DNA from: Actinomycetota bacterium
Lineage (GTDB): Bacteria > Actinomycetota > UBA4738
NCBI GenBank assembly: GCA_005888465.1
Contig: VAYJ01000110.1
Coordinates: 1 to 11,303 of the forward strand
Reading direction: 5' to 3'
Length of the DNA: 11,303 bases
Every line of letters begins with the position of its first letter. Position 1 is the first letter of the stretch. The position numbers and the translations under genes are program-made. Positions 6,666-11,303 of the stretch are shown here, piece after piece. The notes under the pieces were generated by a model. That model was not told the origin of the DNA. It searched no databases and saw only the letters and a program-made list of their open reading frames with translations.

Positions 6666-7760
6666 ATGATCGATGTGCCTGGCCTGCTGCGGACCTTGGT
6701 CGAGAACGACGGCTCCGACCTGCACCTCAAGGTGGGCGTCCCGCCCCTCATCCGGGTGGACGGGGCCCTGCGCCGGCTGGATGGCGAGCGGCTGACCCCG
6801 CAGGACACGCAGGACGTCGCCTGGTCGATCCTGCCCCCGGATCGCCGCAATGGCCTGGACAAGAACAAGGAGACGGACTTCGCGCTCTCCATGCCGGGCA
6901 TGGGGCGCTTCCGCGCGAACGTCTTCTACCAGCGTGGCTCGGTGACGATCGTGCTTCGCCGCGTCCGGGTCGGCAGTCCGACCTTCGACGAGCTCGGCCT
7001 GCCGCCCGTCGTCAAGGAGTTGGCCGAGATGCAGCGCGGGCTGATCCTGGTGACCGGCCCGACGGGCGCCGGGAAGACCACGACCCTCGCGTGCATGATC
7101 GAGCACATCAACGCGACGAAGCCCGTCCACATCCTGACGATCGAGGAACCGATCGAGGTCGTCCACTCGGACCGCGTCGCGACCGTGAACCAGCGCGAGA
7201 TCGGGATGGACACCGACACCTACGCGACCGCGATGCGTTCTGCCGTCCGTCAGGACCCCGACGTCATCCTGATCGGTGAGATGCGCGACCCCGAGACGGT
7301 GGCCGCGGCACTCGCCGCCGGCGAGACGGGGCACCTGGTGTTCTCCACGCTGCACACGACCGACGCGGTCGAGACCGTCAACCGCATCGTGGACTTCTTC
7401 CCCCCGTACCAGCAGAACCAGATGCGGGTCACCCTGGCAAGCGTGCTCCGCGGCGTCCTCTGCCAGCGGCTCGTGCCGCGCAAGGGCGGCGGCCGCGTGC
7501 CGGCGGTGGAGATCATGGTGAACAACGGCCGGATCGCCGATCGGATCGTCGACCCCAAGCGGACGCCGGAGATCCTGGACGTGATCGCGGAGAGCGGCTT
7601 CTATGGGATGCAGACGTTCGACCAGAGCCTCCTCACCCTGGTGAAGAGCGACGTCGTAACCGTCGAGGACGCGCTCCTCACCTCCTCGAAGCCCCACGAC
7701 TTCACCCTGATGCTCGAGCAGGCCGGCATCGACGTCCGCACGAAGGCCCGCGCCAGCTGA
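6666..7760 (+). CDS. pilT: PilT-family type IV pilus retraction ATPase
   Basis: Hexameric cytoplasmic ATPase that powers pilus retraction (twitching, DNA uptake). The product is 364 residues. The N-terminal PilT domain contains GSDLHLKVGVPP (16-27). The ATPase core has Walker A GPTGAGKT (131-138), an Asp box LTIEEPIE (158-165), Walker B DPDVILIGEMRD (198-208) and a His box TGHLVFSTLHT (221-231). The C-terminal GMQTFDQSLL matches the PilT tail. PilT rather than PilB is supported by the length, the GSDLH start and the absence of the zinc tetracysteine of PilB. The stretch EIMVNNGRIADRIVDP replaces the proteobacterial AIRNLIREGK-type segment and is typical of actinobacterial PilT. No other pilus gene is in the window, so this is an isolated copy between TCA genes; co-transcription with mdh, 37 nt downstream, is possible. 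PilU-like or other accessory roles cannot be excluded. Confidence 0.93.
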   Translation: MIDVPGLLRTLVENDGSDLHLKVGVPPLIRVDGALRRLDGERLTPQDTQDVAWSILPPDRRNGLDKNKETDFALSMPGMGRFRANVFYQRGSVTIVLRRVRVGSPTFDELGLPPVVKELAEMQRGLILVTGPTGAGKTTTLACMIEHINATKPVHILTIEEPIEVVHSDRVATVNQREIGMDTDTYATAMRSAVRQDPDVILIGEMRDPETVAAALAAGETGHLVFSTLHTTDAVETVNRIVDFFPPYQQNQMRVTLASVLRGVLCQRLVPRKGGGRVPAVEIMVNNGRIADRIVDPKRTPEILDVIAESGFYGMQTFDQSLLTLVKSDVVTVEDALLTSSKPHDFTLMLEQAGIDVRTKARAS

Positions 7761-7763
7761 AGC

Positions 7764-7769
7764 TAGGAT
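7764..7769 (+). promoter_or_regulatory. Possible -10 box for mdh
   Basis: TAGGAT fits TANNNT and lies 28 nt before the mdh ATG. Initiation from it, at about 7776, would remove most of the left arm of the hairpin at 7771-7794. No -35 box was recognised, so the call is tentative. Confidence 0.3.
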
Positions 7770-7770
7770 G

Positions 7771-7794
7771 GCCTCCTCATCCACGCGAGGAGGC
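7771..7794 (+). promoter_or_regulatory. Hairpin enclosing the mdh Shine-Dalgarno sequence
   Basis: GCCTCCTC (7771-7778) and GAGGAGGC (7787-7794) are perfect 8-nt inverted arms around an 8-nt loop, ending 3 nt before ATG 7798. The right arm is the mdh ribosome binding site. If the transcript begins upstream, in or before pilT, the site would be base-paired. No T-run follows, so it is a poor intrinsic terminator. Confidence 0.6.
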
Positions 7795-7797
7795 TCC

Positions 7798-8745
7798 ATG
7801 AGGGTCACGGTCGTTGGCAGCGGGTTCGTCGGGGCCACGGCGGCCATGCGGATCGTCCAGAAGGGGCTCGCCGACGACGTCGTGCTGATCGACATCGTCG
7901 AGGGCCTCCCGCAGGGACTCGCGCTCGACATGCGCGAGTCGGCCCCGATCGAGGGGTTCCAGCCCGCCATCCTCGGCACGAACGACTACGCGGACACGGC
8001 TGGCTCGGACGTCGTGGTGATCACCGCCGGCCTCCCGCGGCAGCCCGGGATGAGCCGGATGGATCTGCTGGGGAAGAACGCTGGGATCATGCGCTCGGTC
8101 GTGGCGAGCGCCGCCGAACGATCGCCCGGCGCCATCCTGATCGTGGTCACGAACCCCCTTGACGAGATGACCTATCTCGCCGCCGAGGTCTCGGGCTTCG
8201 ACAAGACGAAGGTGATGGGCATGGCGGGCGTCCTGGATTCCGCGCGACTGCGGTACTTCATTGCGGAGCGACTCGGCGCGACTCCATCCGACGTCGAGGC
8301 GATGACGCTCGGCTCCCACGGCGAAGCCATGGTGCCGCTTCCCCGGCACGCGACGGTCGCCGGCAAGCCCCTCGCGGAGCTGGTGGACGAGGCGACGCTC
8401 GAGTCGCTCTACCAGCGCACCCGCGATGGGGGCGCCGAGATCGTCGGCCTGCTCAAGAAGGGGAGCGCGTACTACGCGCCGTCGGCGTCGATCGCCCAGA
8501 TGGTGAACGCGATCGCCGGGGACACGAAGGAGGTGCTCCCCGTGTGCGCGTGGTGCACGGGCCAGTACGGCATCTCCGACGTCTACGTCGGGGTGCCGGC
8601 ACGATTGGGCGGTCGCGGCGTCGAGGAGGTCGTCGAGCTCGAGCTGAACGGGGCCGAGCTCGCCGCCCTGCGGACCGCCGCCGACGGCATCCGCGCCAAA
8701 TGCGCGGACCTATCGGCGCTTCCGGATGGAGGCCCGGATGCCTGA
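7798..8745 (+). CDS. mdh: Malate dehydrogenase, LDH-like (type III)
   Basis: Interconverts malate and oxaloacetate with NAD; cytosolic TCA-cycle enzyme. The product is 315 residues. The NAD-binding loop is VVGSGFVGA (5-13), and Asp32 at the end of the second strand (LIDIVEG) indicates NAD over NADP. The active-site loop LPRQPGMSRMDLL has Arg81 and Arg87; Arg at the discriminating position marks malate rather than lactate dehydrogenase. VTNPLDEM (Asn119), Asp147/Arg150 (GVLDSARLR) and catalytic His174 in GSHGEAMVPL complete the site. I preferred ATG 7798 over an in-frame ATG at 7768 because MRVTVVGSGFVG is the family N-terminus and GAGGAGG precedes it; the upstream ATG would translate the hairpin. 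The TGA overlaps the start of the small downstream gene by 8 nt. No internal gap is visible. Confidence 0.95.
   Translation: MRVTVVGSGFVGATAAMRIVQKGLADDVVLIDIVEGLPQGLALDMRESAPIEGFQPAILGTNDYADTAGSDVVVITAGLPRQPGMSRMDLLGKNAGIMRSVVASAAERSPGAILIVVTNPLDEMTYLAAEVSGFDKTKVMGMAGVLDSARLRYFIAERLGATPSDVEAMTLGSHGEAMVPLPRHATVAGKPLAELVDEATLESLYQRTRDGGAEIVGLLKKGSAYYAPSASIAQMVNAIAGDTKEVLPVCAWCTGQYGISDVYVGVPARLGGRGVEEVVELELNGAELAALRTAADGIRAKCADLSALPDGGPDA
8728..8732 (+). promoter_or_regulatory. Ribosome binding site of the 66-residue protein
   Basis: GGAGG inside the 3' end of mdh, 5 nt before ATG 8738. It selects this start over the in-frame ATG at 8726, whose own start codon overlaps the motif. Confidence 0.6.
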
Positions 8746-8938
8746 GGGCGGCCACGACCACGACCACCATGGCCACACTCGGACCGCCGGCGATTACGTG
8801 CGCGGGTTCTTCACCAACTGGGGCGCCTACGAGGGGCCGTTCGCGCAGAAGCTTGCGCTCACGCTCCGCAACCGGTGGCGCGCGCACACCCCGCCGTTCC
8901 GGAACTGCTGCGGGCATCCCGGACAGCCCGGTTGTTGA
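8738..8938 (+). CDS. Small His/Cys-rich protein of unknown function
   Basis: I do not recognise a named family. The 66-residue product begins with a histidine cluster (MPEGGHDHDHHGH, His at 6, 8, 10, 11, 13). A compact amphipathic and basic middle follows (YVRGFFTNWGAYEGPFAQKL, then LRNRWRAHTPPF). It ends with CCGHPGQPGC (Cys57, Cys58, Cys66). There is no signal peptide or long hydrophobic segment, so it is probably cytosolic or peripheral. Reality as a gene is supported by a Shine-Dalgarno sequence at 8728-8732, the 8-nt overlap with mdh, and a composition that is not a simple shadow of mdh, since most of it lies beyond the mdh stop. Histidine and cysteine clusters suggest metal binding, but no ligand can be assigned. 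Co-expression with malate dehydrogenase is likely. Confidence 0.72.
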   Translation: MPEGGHDHDHHGHTRTAGDYVRGFFTNWGAYEGPFAQKLALTLRNRWRAHTPPFRNCCGHPGQPGC

Positions 8939-8950
8939 CAGCCTGCGAAG

Positions 8951-8979
8951 CCCTCCGGTCGGGGGGCCGAGGGGACCGG
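8951..8979. terminator. Possible bidirectional terminator hairpin between convergent genes
   Basis: CCGGTC (8955-8960) and GACCGG (8974-8979) are inverted arms; an alternative stem pairs CCCTCCGG (8951-8958) with CCGAGGG (8967-8973) with a bulge. It sits in the 41-nt gap between the convergent small-protein gene and the second isocitrate dehydrogenase gene. Neither side has a T-run, so the evidence is mainly position and pairing. Confidence 0.3.
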
Positions 8980-10053
8980 CTAGTCCCGCTCTTGGCGCAC
9001 CGCGTCGGCGATCGCGCGGGCCATCTCTCGCGTGCTCGCGCTGCCCCCCAGGTCGCCCGTGCGAACCGTTCCGTCCGCCACCACCGACTGGACGGCGCGG
9101 TCGATCGCGTCCGCGGCGCCCGCCTCGCCCAGGTGCTCGAGCATCATCCCGGCCGACCGGATGATCGCGATGGGGTTCGCGACCCCACGTCCGGCGATGT
9201 CGGGGGCGCTCCCGTGCACCGGCTCGAAGACGGCGTACTCCCACCCCATGTTCGCGCCCGGCGCCAGACCCAGGCCGCCGACGAGCCCGGCGCAGAGGTC
9301 GCTCAAGATGTCGCCGTACAGGTTCGGGAGCAGCAGCACGTCGAGGGTCTCCGGCTCGGTCACCAGGCGAAGGGCCAGCTCGTCCACCTGCATCTCGTCG
9401 AACCACACGCCGGGGGAGAACTGCGCCTCGACGCCCGCGGTGAACAGGAACACGCCGTCGGAGTCGCGCATGATGTTCGCCTTGTGCCCGAGCGTGATGC
9501 TCCGGCGCCCGCGGCCGCGCGCGTAGTCGAAGGCGAACCGCACGATCCGCTGGGTGCCCGACACGCTGATCGGCTTCACGGTGACCCCGGCGTCCTGCGC
9601 GATCTCGAACCCCGACAAGCGGCGAATCTCGTCCCGGAGCCGGTCCAGCTCGTCGCTTCCTCGCTCGAACTCGACGCCCGCGTAGAGATCCTCCGTGTTC
9701 TCGCGGATCACCACCAGGTCGACGTCGGTGAACCGTGACGGGGTCCCGGGGACCGAGCGCGAGGGACGGACGGCCGCGAACAGGTCGAGCTCCTGGCGCA
9801 GGGCGACGTTCACGCTTCGAAATCCCGTCCCCACCGGGGTGGTGATCGGCCCCTTCAGGGCGACCCGCGATCGCGCGATCGACTCGAGGACGCGATCGGG
9901 AAGCGGTGTTCCCTCCCGCTCCATCACGGCGGCGCCGGCGTCCTGGACGTCCCAGCGGATCTCGACGCCCGCGGCCTCCACGACCAGCCGTGTCGCATCG
10001 GTGACCTCGGGCCCGATGCCGTCGCCCGGGATGAGCGTGACGAGGTGGGCCAT
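8980..10053 (-). CDS. Isocitrate dehydrogenase family protein, NAD-type determinants
   Basis: A 357-residue beta-decarboxylating dehydrogenase, paralogous to the gene at 5475. Substrate residues Ser80, Asn82, Arg86 (RSVNVALR), Arg96 and Arg117 (IRENTEDLYAG) favour isocitrate over 3-isopropylmalate. Lys191 and metal-binding Asp248/Asp252 (NLYGDILSDLCAG) are present. The cofactor loop is HGSAPDIAGRGVANP: Asp285, Ile286 and Ala292 match the NAD determinants Asp344/Ile345/Ala351 known from engineered and natural isocitrate dehydrogenases. The predicted reaction is NAD-dependent isocitrate to 2-oxoglutarate; homoisocitrate or isopropylmalate dehydrogenase activity remains possible and no leu or lys genes are nearby. 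ATG 10053 (MAHLVTLIPGDGIGPE) matches the family start; the 46-codon upstream extension has no family match. TAATCT 7 nt before it, with no Shine-Dalgarno sequence, suggests a leaderless mRNA. Confidence 0.87.
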   Translation of the reverse strand: MAHLVTLIPGDGIGPEVTDATRLVVEAAGVEIRWDVQDAGAAVMEREGTPLPDRVLESIARSRVALKGPITTPVGTGFRSVNVALRQELDLFAAVRPSRSVPGTPSRFTDVDLVVIRENTEDLYAGVEFERGSDELDRLRDEIRRLSGFEIAQDAGVTVKPISVSGTQRIVRFAFDYARGRGRRSITLGHKANIMRDSDGVFLFTAGVEAQFSPGVWFDEMQVDELALRLVTEPETLDVLLLPNLYGDILSDLCAGLVGGLGLAPGANMGWEYAVFEPVHGSAPDIAGRGVANPIAIIRSAGMMLEHLGEAGAADAIDRAVQSVVADGTVRTGDLGGSASTREMARAIADAVRQERD

Positions 10054-10060
10054 GCGCCGC

Positions 10061-10066
10061 AGATTA
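10061..10066 (-). promoter_or_regulatory. -10 box of a probable leaderless promoter for the NAD-type isocitrate dehydrogenase
   Basis: TAATCT on the minus strand ends 7 nt before the ATG at 10053, the same geometry as upstream of citrate synthase. No Shine-Dalgarno sequence lies in the 7-nt spacer. No -35 box is evident at 16-18 nt. Confidence 0.55.
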
Positions 10067-10139
10067 GCGGAGCGACCGGCAACGGTGAGCTTGGCTCCCC
10101 GGCGGCCGCCCGGAGAACTCTCGGGAAACGGTAGACCCG

Positions 10140-10156
10140 GCCCCAATCCATGGGGC
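10140..10156. promoter_or_regulatory. Inverted repeat upstream of the cupredoxin gene
   Basis: GCCCCA (10140-10145) and TGGGGC (10151-10156) are perfect inverted arms around a 5-nt centre, in the 155-nt divergent gap between the NAD-type isocitrate dehydrogenase and the cupredoxin gene. It could be an operator or a 5' UTR hairpin. No convincing promoter for the cupredoxin gene was identified around it. Confidence 0.3.
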
Positions 10157-10208
10157 ACACTCGCCCGTATCAGAGAAGACTCGCCCGCCATCGACGAAAG
10201 GAGTCCGC

Positions 10209-10829
10209 ATGCTGCGTATTGCTCGAAGGGCCGTTCCTCTCGGCCTCTTACTGGTCGTTCTGACCCAGTCCTCGGCGCTGGCGGCGACCGTCAACATCCA
10301 GGCCACCAACTCGGGGGGCACCTTCTTCTTTTCGCCGAAGAGCGCCAATGTGCAGCAGGGGAGCACGGCGCTTTGGACGAACACCGGCACGGTGAACCAC
10401 ACGACCACGGCCGATACCACCATGCCCGTGGCGTGGGATTCCGGCACGCTCGCCCCAGGCGGCACGTTCTCGTTCGTGTTCACCGCGGCGGGTAAGTACA
10501 CGTACCACTGCAACTTCCACGTGGGCTTTGGGATGGTCGGGACGATCTCGGTGCCCGTGAGGGCGACCCCGCCCTCGGGCCCGGCAGGGACCATGTTCAC
10601 CATCACCGTGGCCACGGCAAACGCCACCGGCACCCTTGTCTACGACATCCAGATGAAGGTCCCCGGAGGCACGTTCCGTCCTTGGATGACCGGGATCACC
10701 GCCAAGAGCGCTGTCTTCAACTCGACCGGCATGGCCACCGGGACCTACCAGTTCCGAGCGCTCGTTCGCGATACCGCAACAGCCAAGAAGACGCAGTTCT
10801 CAGCGCCGAGGTCGATCTCCGTCACCTAG
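10209..10829 (+). CDS. Secreted plastocyanin-like cupredoxin with C-terminal beta domain
   Basis: The 206-residue exported protein has a signal peptide at residues 1 to about 25 (RIARR, a hydrophobic LGLLLVVL stretch, then SSALA|A). It is followed by one cupredoxin domain, about 27-116. Type I copper ligands are visible: His64 (VNHTTT), then Cys101, His104 and Met109 in CNFHVGFGM, the C-x2-H-x4-M spacing of plastocyanin. A second region of about 90 residues (117-206), rich in Thr, Ala and Gly with the spacing of a beta-sandwich (GTYQFRALVRD..), resembles an Ig/FN3-like domain; I cannot name it. There is no lipobox Cys and no C-terminal membrane anchor, so it is probably released or wall-associated. 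AAAGGAG (10197-10203) lies 5 nt before ATG. A role in electron transfer or copper handling is inferred; no partner oxidase is in the window. Confidence 0.88.
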   Translation: MLRIARRAVPLGLLLVVLTQSSALAATVNIQATNSGGTFFFSPKSANVQQGSTALWTNTGTVNHTTTADTTMPVAWDSGTLAPGGTFSFVFTAAGKYTYHCNFHVGFGMVGTISVPVRATPPSGPAGTMFTITVATANATGTLVYDIQMKVPGGTFRPWMTGITAKSAVFNSTGMATGTYQFRALVRDTATAKKTQFSAPRSISVT

Positions 10830-10860
10830 CCGCCACGTGGGGTCTGCCCGCAGGGGTCCG

Positions 10861-10892
10861 AGGCCCGGGCCAAGCGCCCGGGCCTTCGACCC
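10861..10892. terminator. Strong hairpin between cupredoxin and sdhB genes, likely terminator
   Basis: AGGCCCGGGC (10861-10870) pairs perfectly with GCCCGGGCCT (10876-10885) around the 5-nt loop CAAGC, followed on the plus strand by a pyrimidine-rich stretch with short T-runs. It lies 31 nt after the cupredoxin stop and 16 nt beyond the sdhB stop, so it may serve both convergent genes, although the minus-strand side has no T-run. Confidence 0.7.
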
Positions 10893-10901
10893 TTTCTCGC
10901 C

Positions 10902-11303
10902 TCAGAGCTTCTCGAACATCACGGCGCGCTTGACCTCTTGGATCGCCTTCGTCACCTTGATCCCGCGCGGGCAGGCTTCCGTGCAGTTGAACGTCGTCCG
11001 GCAGCGGAACACGCCCGTCTTCTCCGAGAGAATCGCCAGGCGTTCCTCGGCCGCGTCGTCCCGCGAGTCGAAGATGAACCGGTGGGCGTTCACGATTGCC
11101 GCCGGCCCCACGTACTCGCCGTCGCCCCAGAAGATCGGGCACGACGTCGTGCACGCGGCGCAGAGGATGCACTTGGTCGTGTCGTCGAAGCGCTCTCGTT
11201 CCTCGGGCGACTGCAGGCGTTCGCGGTCGGGCGGGTCGGTGTCGTTCACCAGATAGGGCAGGATGCTCCGGTAGCCCTCGAAGAAGGGCTCCATGTCCAC
11301 GAT
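10902..11303 (-). CDS. sdhB: Succinate dehydrogenase / fumarate reductase iron-sulfur subunit, 5'-partial
   Basis: The C-terminal 133 residues of the electron-transfer subunit of complex II, which passes electrons from FAD in SdhA to quinone at the inner face of the membrane. The frame is open to the window edge; the missing N-terminal half would carry the [2Fe-2S] ferredoxin domain. CILCAACTTSCP provides the C-x2-C-x2-C-x3-C-P ligands. FRCRTTFNCTEACPRGI provides the second Cys set shared between the [4Fe-4S] and [3Fe-4S] clusters. GEYVGPAAIVNAHRFIFDSR is the conserved linker helix region. The end, IQEVKRAVMFEKL, matches the family terminus, so no 3' truncation is seen. The strand and position imply sdhA/C/D beyond the right edge. 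Fumarate reductase cannot be fully excluded, but the TCA context favours succinate dehydrogenase. Confidence 0.93.
   Translation of the reverse strand: MVDMEPFFEGYRSILPYLVNDTDPPDRERLQSPEERERFDDTTKCILCAACTTSCPIFWGDGEYVGPAAIVNAHRFIFDSRDDAAEERLAILSEKTGVFRCRTTFNCTEACPRGIKVTKAIQEVKRAVMFEKL

Noticed and set aside
7768..7797. Upstream ATG start for malate dehydrogenase
   Set aside because: The added residues encode the hairpin and Shine-Dalgarno sequence, and the family N-terminus begins exactly at the later ATG.
6645..7979. Long minus-strand open frame of 444 codons opposite pilT and mdh
   Set aside because: Same composition signature as the other shadows, and it spans two well-supported genes and their intergenic hairpin.
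8453..9406. Minus-strand open frame of 317 codons across the end of mdh and the second isocitrate dehydrogenase
   Set aside because: Part of it is an out-of-frame reading of the isocitrate dehydrogenase (fragments such as YGDI-like text appear shifted), and the rest is Arg-rich noise.
10054..10191. N-terminal extension of the NAD-type isocitrate dehydrogenase (start at 10191)
   Set aside because: The extra 46 residues resemble no family N-terminus, would place the TAATCT box inside the gene, and overlap the divergent upstream region.
1..11303. CRISPR arrays, insertion sequences, tRNA or rRNA genes, toxin-antitoxin or phage-defence genes
   Set aside because: No regularly spaced repeats, transposase motifs, tRNA-like cloverleaf or relevant protein motifs were seen on either strand.

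Overview
The window is gene-dense and very G+C-rich (roughly two thirds or more by eye). It carries core metabolism, with no mobile element, CRISPR array, rRNA or tRNA that I can see. Three features point to a deep-branching actinobacterium-like lineage: an LDH-like malate dehydrogenase, a PilT whose C-terminal region resembles actinobacterial PilT, and TANNNT boxes exactly 7 nt before start codons (leaderless style). A Chloroflexota-like lineage is a weaker alternative. No taxonomic marker settles it, and the sequence may come from an environmental assembly.

Layout. Positions 1-3866 (+) hold a one-carbon/purine operon, purN (5' end cut off) - purH - folD - metF. FolD makes the 10-formyl-THF that PurN and PurH consume, and MetF draws on the same folate pool for methionine. 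Convergent to it, 3863-5424 (-) holds citrate synthase followed by a two-CBS-domain protein. Divergent from citrate synthase, 5475-8938 (+) carries an NADP-type isocitrate dehydrogenase, a PilT ATPase, malate dehydrogenase and a 66-residue His/Cys-rich protein overlapping mdh. On the minus strand 8980-10053 is a second, NAD-type isocitrate dehydrogenase. A secreted plastocyanin-like protein lies at 10209-10829 (+). The C-terminal half of succinate dehydrogenase iron-sulfur subunit SdhB lies at 10902-11303 (-) and runs off the end. Five TCA-cycle enzymes therefore sit within about 7 kb.

Most striking observation. Three core genes each lack a short conserved block: purN (about 42 nt, in frame), purH (about 50 nt, frameshift) and gltA (about 57 nt, creating an in-frame TAG). 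Matching sequence resumes immediately after each junction. The purH frameshift creates an apparent PurH-FolD fusion, and the gltA stop severs a recognisable C-terminal tail. Three such lesions in housekeeping genes within 4.5 kb suggest collapsed sequence in the assembly, or less likely real microdeletions. Downstream users should not take the truncated products at face value.

Other points of interest are the uncharacterised small His/Cys protein, a hairpin that buries the mdh Shine-Dalgarno sequence, the cofactor split between the two isocitrate dehydrogenases, a CTAG serving as stop codon for two convergent genes, and the coupling of a CBS-domain sensor to citrate synthase. I found no convincing new multi-gene system.
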